This document shows positions 7,286-15,830 of a stretch of DNA of 64,000 nt, piece by piece. The notes below the pieces were generated by a model. The model was not told where the DNA came from. It made no database searches and saw only the letters and a list, made by a program, of their open reading frames with translations. The translations under genes were made by a program, and so were the position numbers. The stretch spans positions 66,786-130,785 of the forward strand of contig JBLLNP010000005.1 in the NCBI GenBank assembly GCA_048058975.1. The letters run 5' to 3'. Source of the stretch: RHLJ01 sp048058975. GTDB taxonomy: Bacteria; Bacteroidota; Rhodothermia; Balneolales; Balneolaceae. Position 1 is the first letter of the stretch. Every line of letters starts with the position of its first letter.

Positions 7286-10200
7286 TTATGCGGTAGACCA
7301 TCAGGGTTATTATAATGGAGAAACAGGTAATACAAGTTTTATTCCAGAGCACTATTTTTTTAATCCCAATGGAGCTAATAGAGATATAAATCCTAACAAG
7401 ATATTAACAGGGATTTTAAAGAAGGTTAACTTTCCAACTGGAGGTTATACAGAACTTTTTTATGATGTCCCAAGCTATACATATAATGGTCAAATCAATG
7501 AGACTCTAAACCATTCGATAACGCGTTCTTCAGATGGCAGTATATCACAGCTTATTCAAAGTTTTACTTTAGAAGAAGATGTGGACGATGTAACATTAAG
7601 TGCAGCAATGGATGTATCAGATGGTACAAAAAATCCCAGTGCAACTAATAATCATTATGTTAGAATAACTGGTCCTAATAGTTTTTCTCGAAATGTATTT
7701 ACAGATAATGATATAGTAGCAGATTTAACTGCTGGGACGTATATGGTCACTTTTTCTCCCGTTCAAGCTAATCCAGATCCCGCTGGAATTTTATGGTTAA
7801 ATTGGACAGAGCACTTACAACAAACGGTATCAGAAACAAGGTATCGTTCAGCGGTTGTTGTTGAGCAAATAAAAACAAAAGAAAGCACAGCCAGTTCAGA
7901 AATAATAAAAGAATTTGAATACATCTCTGGGTTTTACCCCCCAATCCCAAGTTATGTTGATAATTTTGAAATTGAAGTAGAAACAACTGATGGACCTATA
8001 AAGGTATGTAGCTATAAATTATTAACCTCATCACCAGTAATTTCTTTTGGTGGAGTTTCCAATAGCATTGGACATGGGGAGGTAATAGAAAAATTGGGAG
8101 CAAGTGGAATTTATGGTCAAACAAGATATCTCTTTTCTACTGGGACGGCCTCATTATCAGATTCTGTAGTTCAAAATAGATCAGCAACGGATCCAATCTA
8201 CTCTTGGACTGGCGGAAAGCTTTTGCAACAGGAGTCGAAGGAGTTTGTCAGTGGTTCAACGTACAAAAATAAGCAAACCTCAATTAATACTTATCAAATG
8301 AACCATGACCCAAATGTTTTATACCCATATACAGAGAAATACTCAAGCAAGAATGAAACCTACATTTATGATATCAGGCTCACTCAACTTTCGAAAGAAC
8401 GATTAAGTGGATTGCAATTTACACCGGCCACCTTTCAGGTCGAAATTCTTAGGAATGTTTCCGCTTGGTACCATCCAAAAGTAACAAAAGTTAGAATATA
8501 TGATGATACGGGTACAGAGTATGTTGAGTCTTTAACTGAGTTTAAATATGATGACCCACTGCATATTCAGCTTACTCAAAAGGTAGAAACGAATTCTCTA
8601 ACCTCAGAAAAAAGAGTAACTACTTATGAATATGCGAGCGAACAGGATGGTACTGGGGGGAGGCCAAATTACTCCAATATGAAAATTAATAACATGCTCA
8701 CTCAATTATATTCTGTAATGGTTGAAGATGATATTAATGGAGTTGATCTCTCAAAAACCTGGACTGAGTGGACATATGACGCCGCCATATCTCCTGGTCC
8801 AGAATGGAGGCCCCGGAAGAATTGGGTTTGGAACGGATCAGGAACTACAGCGCCAGTAACGCCTACTTCTGATGCTATCAATGTTAGTGAGGTTTTAAAA
8901 TACAACAATGCAGGCAATCCTTTAGAAGTAAAAACTGGGGGAGATGTATCCAGTATTACTAAGTTTTACTATGGTAGCACAGGTTCACCATTATCTCAGG
9001 CAGGTCATAATTCAGTATCCGGAATATACCTGACTGGAATTCAGAAGGAGTTGAATGGAATAGATGGTACTGTCTGTGGTAGCAATGATCTTTGTTCGAA
9101 AGCTTTTTATGATACTAAAGGAAGATTGATAAAACTGGAAGATGAAACTGGTAATGATATTGAGTTTACCTATGATGCGTTAAATCGGCTAAAAACCACG
9201 ATCAACCAAAATCAGGAAACCGTTTCTACCATAAATTATTTCAACAATTCCAACTACTCCACTTCGAACCCACATTATGTGGAAACACTTACTCATTACG
9301 ATCCCAATAATAGTTCTAATGTTACCAAATCAATTAATTTTTTTGATGGTTTGGGTAGAGGAATACAAAGCCAAACTATAGGAGATGGAAGGGCAATTAT
9401 TTCGGGGACAGCTTATAGTGAACGTAGCCAACCGGTAGCAACAACACGCCCTATCGATGTAGTTGACCCTTCTGGATATAAAACCGATATTTTTGATTCG
9501 AACTTTGATGCCACCGGGGGTGGAGAATTGGATGCCCCATCAGCAGTAGAAGCTTATTACGATGATTATGTAAGCGGATTAGAAGCTGAGTATGCTTATC
9601 TACATAATAAATACGAAGCGAGCCCTTCAGCTATAGCTGAGAAAACAGCATTGCCTGGCACAAGCCATAAAGCCGGTTCAAATAATGAGATGGAGGTACG
9701 ACACGATATTAATACATCAGTTACCGATACCTTTCATGTAGATGGTAAAATTTGGGAAGAAAGAAAGTTAATAAAAACCATCAATGAAGATCCGAGCGGA
9801 AATGAAAGTATAACCTACACTGATGGCTGGGGAAGGGTAATAATAAGTGGAGTGAATATGAATCCACTTGCTGACGATCAATTAATAGGCGGTACAGATG
9901 ATCTGATCACAAGGTATGCCTATGATGAACGAGGAAATCTCGAACTGGTAATTGATCCAAAAGGTCTGAGAACAACTTATAAATATAATACACTTGGCCA
10001 ATTGGAAGAGAAAAAATTACCTGATCAGGATCACTCCAATTTATATTGCTATGATGACAAGGGAAGGCTCAGGTTCCATGCGGCACCTGCTCAGGCATTC
10101 CATTATTATGGTGATCTAATAAGAAATTATACCTATACAAAATACGATGATTTGGATAGACCAATTGAAGTGGGGGAACGAACAGGACTAATCACTTTTA

Positions 10201-11405
10201 GCTTTGAATGTAACAATGAACGAAATGATTTCGATTTTCCGGAAAGCTCAGTATCAGGTCATACTCCTTTTATTAAATATTCTTACGATGGAGTTAATAT
10301 GCTCTCAGGTACGAATAACTATGAAGGAAAACTAACCAGGGTTGAGTACAAAGACTTTAACAGTACGAACAAAGGCTATACCTGGTATAGTTATAACAAT
10401 CAGGGTTTGGTAGAATGGGTTGTACAAGAGCTTCCTGGATTGGGTTCGGGGCAAAGAAAGCGTATTGACTATACCTATGATGAACTGGGAAGATTAACTA
10501 AGATTAGTTTCCAGAAAGATCTTGAACTTGAGCGGTTTTATTTATGGTACAATTACGATGGATTAGGAAGGCTTGAGTCCATTGAAACCAACGCATCTAA
10601 CAATAAAGGCACAGCTCAAACCGAAGTGCAGTTTTCGTACATGGCGGATGGGCAGGTTAAGCAAATGAGGCTGGGAAATTCAGTAGAAGTAGTGGATTAT
10701 ACCTATACAGTGCAGGGTTGGCTAGATATGATTAACAATAATAATGTGTACTACTCTGCGGATGAGTTCGGTATGGATTTAGACTATAACCTGAATGGCA
10801 CCATCGATGTGCAAAAATGGGGGCAATCATCTATTCCTAATCCCTGGAATGTCCAGTATAAATATCACTACGACGCAGCTGGTCAACTTACACATGCTGA
10901 TTTTACAAATTTGAATAGTTCACACTCCGAAGATAATAACAATGGATTTGATGTAGTCTATGAGTACGATGAAAATGGGAATATTAAGACACTTATAAGA
11001 AATTCTTTTGGTCCAAATGCTTACCCACATAATAGTCTAATATCAATTGTAAATGATCCGAATAGTAATAGACTTCTAAGTTATGGTTTATATCCAGGCC
11101 CTATTCCGCCTACTTATTACACTGTACAATACGATGAAAATGGGAATACAATTGCTAACCGTTTTACTAACGCTGTATATGACTGGAGAAATTTACCAAT
11201 ACTTGTAGAAAATGGTAGTAGCGATGTAGAGTATGCCTACGATGCCGAAGGAATGAGAGTAAAAAAAGAATTAGTGGGAGGTGAAACTACATACTATGTA
11301 AGGGGAGCTGACGGCCAAACTATTGCCGTGTACGATGGCAGTGGCGATCTCCTGTTTTTAAATATTGTAGCCGGAAGTAACATTATAGGTCAGGTGGTGA
11401 GGTAA
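7221..11405 (+). CDS. RHS/YD-repeat shell protein, main part lacking the terminal core
   Basis: An open frame of 1,394 codons; real homology begins near 7281 (DSYAVDHQGYYNG), so the ATG at 7221 is probably only the first possible start after the frame break. Numerous YD-repeat strands follow, for example FTYDALNRLKT, RYAYDERGNLELV, TYKYNTLGQLEEK, DYTYDELGRLTKI, YNYDGLGRLESI, YEYDENGNIKTL and EYAYDAEGMRVKK. Such repeats build the hollow barrel that holds a toxin in Rhs and Tc proteins. The end, YYVRGADGQTIAVYDGSGDL then IIGQVVR, is exactly where a standard RHS protein goes on to the YYLKDHLGS core. Here the frame stops and that core is found 1.7 kb downstream on its own exported protein (13113-14573). 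The gap to the next gene is only four bases, so the genes are probably co-transcribed. Confidence 0.85.
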   Translation: MKSVYLDGILSIMNQLRCLEDSYAVDHQGYYNGETGNTSFIPEHYFFNPNGANRDINPNKILTGILKKVNFPTGGYTELFYDVPSYTYNGQINETLNHSITRSSDGSISQLIQSFTLEEDVDDVTLSAAMDVSDGTKNPSATNNHYVRITGPNSFSRNVFTDNDIVADLTAGTYMVTFSPVQANPDPAGILWLNWTEHLQQTVSETRYRSAVVVEQIKTKESTASSEIIKEFEYISGFYPPIPSYVDNFEIEVETTDGPIKVCSYKLLTSSPVISFGGVSNSIGHGEVIEKLGASGIYGQTRYLFSTGTASLSDSVVQNRSATDPIYSWTGGKLLQQESKEFVSGSTYKNKQTSINTYQMNHDPNVLYPYTEKYSSKNETYIYDIRLTQLSKERLSGLQFTPATFQVEILRNVSAWYHPKVTKVRIYDDTGTEYVESLTEFKYDDPLHIQLTQKVETNSLTSEKRVTTYEYASEQDGTGGRPNYSNMKINNMLTQLYSVMVEDDINGVDLSKTWTEWTYDAAISPGPEWRPRKNWVWNGSGTTAPVTPTSDAINVSEVLKYNNAGNPLEVKTGGDVSSITKFYYGSTGSPLSQAGHNSVSGIYLTGIQKELNGIDGTVCGSNDLCSKAFYDTKGRLIKLEDETGNDIEFTYDALNRLKTTINQNQETVSTINYFNNSNYSTSNPHYVETLTHYDPNNSSNVTKSINFFDGLGRGIQSQTIGDGRAIISGTAYSERSQPVATTRPIDVVDPSGYKTDIFDSNFDATGGGELDAPSAVEAYYDDYVSGLEAEYAYLHNKYEASPSAIAEKTALPGTSHKAGSNNEMEVRHDINTSVTDTFHVDGKIWEERKLIKTINEDPSGNESITYTDGWGRVIISGVNMNPLADDQLIGGTDDLITRYAYDERGNLELVIDPKGLRTTYKYNTLGQLEEKKLPDQDHSNLYCYDDKGRLRFHAAPAQAFHYYGDLIRNYTYTKYDDLDRPIEVGERTGLITFSFECNNERNDFDFPESSVSGHTPFIKYSYDGVNMLSGTNNYEGKLTRVEYKDFNSTNKGYTWYSYNNQGLVEWVVQELPGLGSGQRKRIDYTYDELGRLTKISFQKDLELERFYLWYNYDGLGRLESIETNASNNKGTAQTEVQFSYMADGQVKQMRLGNSVEVVDYTYTVQGWLDMINNNNVYYSADEFGMDLDYNLNGTIDVQKWGQSSIPNPWNVQYKYHYDAAGQLTHADFTNLNSSHSEDNNNGFDVVYEYDENGNIKTLIRNSFGPNAYPHNSLISIVNDPNSNRLLSYGLYPGPIPPTYYTVQYDENGNTIANRFTNAVYDWRNLPILVENGSSDVEYAYDAEGMRVKKELVGGETTYYVRGADGQTIAVYDGSGDLLFLNIVAGSNIIGQVVR

Positions 11406-11409
11406 TAAA

Positions 11410-13113
11410 ATGATTAACAAACCAAAGATACCAGCCTTAACCGCCCCTCGAAAAACACTTGTTTTGCTTTATATAATTGCAGTAATCCTTGTTAGTTCTG
11501 GCCTGGCTGCCCAGGAAAAGGTTGTATTTCGGGTACACATGGAGCATGCGTATGTAAATCCTGACGATAGGATTTTTGTGAGAGGAGCAAGTCCTTTACT
11601 AGGAAACTGGACTGAAACGAGTGGATTAGAATTATCACCATCAACTGAAAACGAAGCAATTTTTACAGGGAGCATTCCTGCAGGCAGCATTCCAGAAACA
11701 GGCTTGGAATATAAATTCGTTATTCAATCCGCTATTGGAGAACTCCGCTGGGAACATCGGGGAAATCGTAGTATTAAACCCGGAGAAAGCCCGGCACTGG
11801 TTTGGTTCGACGATCGCAGCACTCCCGGTATTCAGCAAACATTCGTAACTCTTACGGTTCGCTTAGACCTTTCCGATTACTTTATTAACGGAAGCCCGGT
11901 TGAAGGGGTACAACTGATGGGTGGTCGCCCCCCACTCACTTTTGATGAAGAAAAAGGGGGGGTGGAAATGAGTCAAGTTTCTGATCAGGTATGGGAAACT
12001 CAGGTCAGCTTTCCGTATGGAACTCAAAAAGATATCCCATTTAAATTCAGGTGGAAATACCTGGATGAATGGCACTGGGAATACCGCCCGGGACACATCA
12101 ATCATGTACTGTGGGTAAACGATAACACTCCACAGGAATCCATCGCATTAGCATTCGATTCGGAACAGGGTAAAATCATTCCGGCGGCACCACACGCCGA
12201 AAAGGTAGATAACTACACCTTAGTATTAGCTAATCTGGGAGGTGAATTATCAGGAAATAGGTATTACTATGAAGAAGCCATTACTCATCTTTTGGAAGGA
12301 AGGTTGGTACAGGCCCAGAGTAGCTACGATTTATATAGTGCCGGAACTTCCTCAAAATCAGAAATTGACGACTTCCAGTACCTTATGGCTGGTAAAATTG
12401 CGGAAGAACAAGGAATGGATGCTGCACAAAGGTATATAAACCAGCAGCAACGGTCAGAAACTAACCAACACCGAAAAGCACATTTCGAATACCTGAAAGG
12501 GGAGCTTCTGTTAAATGCGGGGAGACAGGCAGAAGCAAGAGGCCACTTCAAAAAAGTGCAAAACGATTTCCCGCTTGAAAAGGATATAACCGAATATTCT
12601 GAAAACGGGTTGATTGTAAGTTACCTGATGGAAGGAGACTCGGTGAGCCTTGAAAACGCAAAAAACCTATTAGAGCCCTACAAACAAAGCGAACACACTG
12701 GTAAATTAAAACAGCTGGAACGTTTATATGGCATGATGGGGGACGAATACTTACAGCGGGAGATGCTTGTACGGTTAACACAGGTAGGCAACGAAAAGCA
12801 ACGCATTCAATCGCAGATTAAACTGGCAGATTTTGATATAAAAAACGAACGCTTTGAAGAATCACTTACTCTTCTTAACAGCCTGCCACCGGCCGCTTCT
12901 CTCACTCAACAAAAAGAATGGAACGCCCTTAAAATAGAAGTATTAACAAAATTGGGATACAGGGAGCAGCTGGTAGATGAGGTAGAATTATTTGAACAGA
13001 AATGGCCTAATGATGCGAGACTGAACCAATTCCGGAAAGATAAAAACCAGGCAAAAGAAAAAATTGATAAGAAAAAAGCCTTGAAAGCCGGTGCAAAAGA
13101 GGAGGGGCAATAA
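11410..13113 (+). CDS. exported protein with two starch-binding-like domains and TPR-like repeats
   Basis: The 567-residue product begins with a long signal peptide or anchor (hydrophobic residues about 17-33, ending SSGLAAQ). Residues about 37-145 (VVFRVHMEHAYVNPDDRIFVRG, LLGNWTE) and about 150-265 (LTVRLDLSDYFINGSPVEGVQLMGG, FKFRWKY) are two CBM20/starch-binding-like beta-sandwiches. Residues about 290-540 are helical, TPR-like repeats (AHFEYLKGELLLNAGRQAEA, ARGHFKK). The tail is lysine-rich. It lies between the two parts of a split RHS protein and its stop overlaps the next start (TAATG, 13111-13115), with GGAGGGG as ribosome site. A scaffold or chaperone for the shell, or a surface glycan receptor, is inference. 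I know no named family with this combination. Confidence 0.75.
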   Translation: MINKPKIPALTAPRKTLVLLYIIAVILVSSGLAAQEKVVFRVHMEHAYVNPDDRIFVRGASPLLGNWTETSGLELSPSTENEAIFTGSIPAGSIPETGLEYKFVIQSAIGELRWEHRGNRSIKPGESPALVWFDDRSTPGIQQTFVTLTVRLDLSDYFINGSPVEGVQLMGGRPPLTFDEEKGGVEMSQVSDQVWETQVSFPYGTQKDIPFKFRWKYLDEWHWEYRPGHINHVLWVNDNTPQESIALAFDSEQGKIIPAAPHAEKVDNYTLVLANLGGELSGNRYYYEEAITHLLEGRLVQAQSSYDLYSAGTSSKSEIDDFQYLMAGKIAEEQGMDAAQRYINQQQRSETNQHRKAHFEYLKGELLLNAGRQAEARGHFKKVQNDFPLEKDITEYSENGLIVSYLMEGDSVSLENAKNLLEPYKQSEHTGKLKQLERLYGMMGDEYLQREMLVRLTQVGNEKQRIQSQIKLADFDIKNERFEESLTLLNSLPPAASLTQQKEWNALKIEVLTKLGYREQLVDEVELFEQKWPNDARLNQFRKDKNQAKEKIDKKKALKAGAKEEGQ

Positions 13114-14573
13114 TGAGAGTGCTATACAAAACCCTGCTTATGATGATGATTGGTTTTCTTTGCGCGGTTAACCCAGCCCGGGCCAACAATGTAGCTCCCA
13201 CGGCAGTACTTACCCACAATTTCTCAGGAAGCCAGGTATATAACAGCGAGATGGTCACCTTCAGCGCTGCCAACAGTTACGACAACGACGAAAGCGGCTA
13301 TTCCATTACCTACTATTGGTGGTGGGTAAAAATAGGTAGCGGGATTTACTCCCCGAAGAAAAACAGCAGCTCTGCCACCACCTTTACCACCTGTTTTGAT
13401 CTGGATGCCCCCTCGCAAACCACCACCCCCAGTGGCTGTATAGGCACCGGAGGGGCAACCTCGGTAACAGTACGGCTGCGAGTACGAGACGATGAGTTTA
13501 CCAACAGCAGTTACAAATACAAAACACTCACCATCACAGACCGAGCCTCCCGCAAATACTTTATCAAAGACCACCTGGGCAGCATACGCACCACCATAGA
13601 CCAGAACGGAGCGGTAATCGGCTACGATGATTACTACCCTTTTGGATTGAGTATGCCCACCCGTAGCAACAATACCTCCAACCCCAACGATGGCTATAAA
13701 TTCACCGGGGCGGAACTGGACACCGAAGCCAATTTAGGCATTTACCACATGAACGCGCGGGGGATGGACCCGGTAACAGGGCGGTTCCTGCAGCTCGACC
13801 CGATGCAGCAGTTCGCCTCTCCTTATGTGTATGCCGGCAACAACCCGGTTAGCCTGACCGACCCCACAGGTATGTCCACGGAGTGTAGAGATGGAGAAGA
13901 TGAGGATGACTGTAGAACCAGACAAGCCAGTGAAAGACGTGAAGAAAACGAACAAAAACGATGGGATGAGCTTTCTTCAGGATTGGGTTGGACAGTTGGG
14001 CCAACAGGGTCAACATCTGGAAGTAAGGCGATTAAGAATACTACTTCACAGAATCGGGAGACAGGTGCAAAAAAACAGGACTGCCCTGACTGTGATAAGA
14101 AACAACATTTAGATGGAAAACGAAATGATTTAGGGTTTATGGGAAATTCAATTAAAGTTTCTCAATTGGATTCAGAAATTGAAAAGGATTTATTTGAAAA
14201 TTTCTGGCTGGGTTTAGGAGATATTTATTTAACAGATAGTGAGTTCAATGAACTTAAAGAAGCAATATTGAATGAGGGAAAAATTACAAGTAGTAATGAT
14301 GTGAATTTTTCAATTTTTGGATTAGAATTTAATTTTAAAAGGTCTGTAGTGAGTCTATATTCTTCTTCAAAATATGATCGAGCATTCGGTTCATTGACAG
14401 TGTTTACAACATCTGAGGGTGTACCTGTAGCGGTTCATGATTATTATGATTTTGATCCAAAAAAATTTGGGGAAAGATCGGATGGAGCAGAAATTGCTAC
14501 TCGGTTGGTTCATTATAGCGCACCTAGAAAAGCCAAACCGTTCTATATTTTATATCCAATTTCTTTGAGGTAA
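13113..14573 (+). CDS. exported RHS core protein with C-terminal toxin-like domain
   Basis: This 486-residue product has its own signal peptide (to NPARA, about residue 24). Residues about 27-145 are a PKD-like beta-sandwich (APTAVLTHNFSGSQVYNSEM, VRLRVRDDEF). Residues about 150-255 are the RHS-associated core: YFIKDHLGSIRTTIDQNGAV, YYPFGLSMP, FTGAELDTEANLGIYHMNAR, DPVTGRFLQLDP, YVYAGNNPVSLTDPTGM. DPTG is the usual border before the variable toxin. After it come a charged linker and about 150 residues with GDIYLTDSEFNELKEAI and HDYYDFDPKKFGERSDGAEI, which I cannot assign to a characterised toxin. G+C falls sharply across the border (32 of 60 bases at 13681-13740, 10 of 60 at 14281-14340), as seen in exchanged toxin tips. 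It follows its upstream partner by a TAATG overlap and is followed after five bases by a lipoprotein gene. Confidence 0.85.
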   Translation: MRVLYKTLLMMMIGFLCAVNPARANNVAPTAVLTHNFSGSQVYNSEMVTFSAANSYDNDESGYSITYYWWWVKIGSGIYSPKKNSSSATTFTTCFDLDAPSQTTTPSGCIGTGGATSVTVRLRVRDDEFTNSSYKYKTLTITDRASRKYFIKDHLGSIRTTIDQNGAVIGYDDYYPFGLSMPTRSNNTSNPNDGYKFTGAELDTEANLGIYHMNARGMDPVTGRFLQLDPMQQFASPYVYAGNNPVSLTDPTGMSTECRDGEDEDDCRTRQASERREENEQKRWDELSSGLGWTVGPTGSTSGSKAIKNTTSQNRETGAKKQDCPDCDKKQHLDGKRNDLGFMGNSIKVSQLDSEIEKDLFENFWLGLGDIYLTDSEFNELKEAILNEGKITSSNDVNFSIFGLEFNFKRSVVSLYSSSKYDRAFGSLTVFTTSEGVPVAVHDYYDFDPKKFGERSDGAEIATRLVHYSAPRKAKPFYILYPISLR

Positions 14574-14578
14574 TTAAG

Positions 14579-14974
14579 ATGAATACTAGCTTAAAATTTT
14601 TATTCGTGGTTTTTTTAACCCTTAGTTCTTGTGGCTTATTTTTGGATAAGCATAAGTTCGCAGAAGAACTATCGGGGTTAGAAATTCCCGCTAATGCAAT
14701 TATCAGTAATTTTGAGAATTATGAGGAGGGAATTGTATTTATATCAGTAGAAGTTGCTTTGCCCGAGTTTGAACTACTTATGAACCAACTCAGTGAGTTC
14801 GAATTGTTACCTCCGGATAATAATTTAGAAACTTTTATTCCTGCTGTTAATGAAAGTTTAAAAAATCAAGGGATATATAAAATTAAGAAGAGTAAAATTG
14901 ACCCGAGTGAATTTACACTTATCATACTAGATGAGACGGATCAAAAATTAATTATCTATCATTCTGTGAGTTAA
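14579..14974 (+). CDS. small lipoprotein, likely immunity protein for the RHS toxin
   Basis: This 131-residue product has a lipoprotein signal peptide with lipobox LSSC (Cys18). The rest is a small acidic alpha/beta protein (EIPANAIISNFENYEEGIVF and a strand-rich end EFTLIILDETDQKLIIYHSV). No family is recognised. It begins five bases after the toxin-like gene, is as AT-rich as the toxin tip, and has the size of an immunity protein; the immunity role rests on this position. A lipid anchor would place it in the periplasm or on a membrane, suggesting that the toxin acts on, or enters through, the envelope. Confidence 0.65.
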   Translation: MNTSLKFLFVVFLTLSSCGLFLDKHKFAEELSGLEIPANAIISNFENYEEGIVFISVEVALPEFELLMNQLSEFELLPPDNNLETFIPAVNESLKNQGIYKIKKSKIDPSEFTLIILDETDQKLIIYHSVS

Positions 14975-15283
14975 TCTAGTATTTAAAGAACAGGTGGTAG
15001 AAGATAACCAGCGCGCTAATGAAGATGCCCAACGGATTGGAGCTGACTGGGCGGCTGGAACCACAGCAGGAAGAAATGCCATTAGGAATACTACTCGGAG
15101 AAGAAGGAGGAGGGCTCTGATAATCAGGAAAAGAGTGATTTTCAAAATTTTAATATTCATAAGAATGAAGAAAATCCACAACGAGTCGCCAAATTTATCA
15201 AAGAATATTTATCAAATGCGTCTTTGAGAGCTACTCAGCCAATAACCTCGACAAATCAAATGCTAAAAAGGGGAGGATATTAA
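14970..15283 (+). pseudogene. orphan RHS toxin C-terminal fragment (frame-shifted)
   Basis: There is no intact gene here, but the two frames join into one toxin-tip-like tail. Frame A (14970-15095) reads EQVVEDNQRANEDAQRIGAD, then WAAGTTAGRNAIRNTT. This parallels the linker of the intact RHS tip (EENEQKRWDEL ... SKAIKNTT). Frame B (15095-15283) continues SEKKEEGSDNQEKSDFQNFN and ends QPITSTNQMLKRGGY with TAA at 15281-15283. A single-base change near 15095, at the edge of a purine tract, separates the two. The stop overlaps the ATG of the next gene (TAATG), as a toxin-immunity pair would. There is no signal peptide or RHS core, so it is a displaced tip. Such orphan modules are known downstream of rhs genes in enterobacteria. 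Confidence 0.6.
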
Positions 15284-15606
15284 TGAAGAAAAGTACGAAG
15301 AAAATAATCCTGATATTATTCACTTTATTTCTTGTGGTCGAAGCGTTTCTAATTTATGATAGTCATTTTAGTTACAGTGCCAAGCTGGGAAAACAAAACC
15401 TGGAAAATATTAAGCTGGTTCAATATGGAATGACTTTGGAAGAAGTATTAGAAATTATGGGAGAGCCTGAAACAATTCTTAATTCACCGGATAAAAATTT
15501 TTTTGTCGATTACGAATATGAAGTACCTCCTGGAAGTTCAGCAATTTGTGTTGTTCAGTTTGGCTCAACCATGAAGGTTAAGGATATATATGTAATTTTG
15601 GATTGA
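15283..15606 (+). CDS. small membrane-anchored protein, likely immunity partner of the orphan toxin tip
   Basis: The 107-residue product has a positively charged start and one hydrophobic segment (IILILFTLFLVVEAFLIY, residues about 8-25), a signal anchor or uncleaved signal. The outer domain contains VQYGMTLEEVLEIMGEPETI, which resembles the GMT-x-EEV-x-x-x-x-GxP motif of BamE/SmpA-like and related small periplasmic domains. Its start overlaps the stop of the orphan toxin tail by one base, so it is translationally coupled to it. The immunity role is inferred from position; the fold hint is weak. After its stop the same frame stays open for about 22 codons (to 15672) with no recognisable content. 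Confidence 0.6.
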   Translation: MKKSTKKIILILFTLFLVVEAFLIYDSHFSYSAKLGKQNLENIKLVQYGMTLEEVLEIMGEPETILNSPDKNFFVDYEYEVPPGSSAICVVQFGSTMKVKDIYVILD

Positions 15607-15794
15607 AGAGATGCTCTACCTTCTAAAACTTTAGTTGGCTTTGCTGACTACTCCAGATTATTGAAGTATGAGTGAATTAAATTTAAATATTAGGTCTTTC
15701 TATATATCACTAATTTATGTTTGTCTCGGGAGTCTATTTATTTAAGTTTGAATTATGATTCTACACTTATAATAATAGGTTTGTTCTCACTTTA

Positions 15795-15815
15795 CCCACC
15801 TAGTCCAAGCATGTA
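15795..15815 (+). repeat. 21-base direct repeat, copy 1
   Basis: CCCACCTAGTCCAAGCATGTA here is repeated at 16107-16127 with a single mismatch (C to G at position 11). The copies are 312 bases apart in the same orientation and bracket the hairpin terminator and the surviving 3' part of an XRE gene. Confidence 0.65.
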
Positions 15816-15830
15816 GGAAGTAGAAAACTG

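Noticed and set aside
7275..7290. Programmed +1 frameshift joining the two RHS frames (AGA AGA TAG)
   Set aside because: The stop is in-frame after rare-type arginine codons, as in some frameshift sites, but the shifted codon would not re-pair with the same tRNA and there is no upstream Shine-Dalgarno-like stimulator as in prfB. A mutation or sequence error is simpler.
13224..13574. 116-codon glycine-rich minus-strand frame
   Set aside because: Mirror of the GC-rich PKD and core coding region of the RHS core gene; no independent evidence.
15090..15118. Programmed slippage in the purine tract of the orphan toxin tail
   Set aside because: The tract is mixed A and G, not a slippery homopolymer. 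The tail also lacks a start and a core, so decay is more likely.
15607..15672. Open stretch after the second immunity candidate (DALPSKTLVGFADYSRLLKY)
   Set aside because: It looks protein-like but has no start, no ribosome site and no recognisable family. It may be a further relic, but nothing supports calling it.
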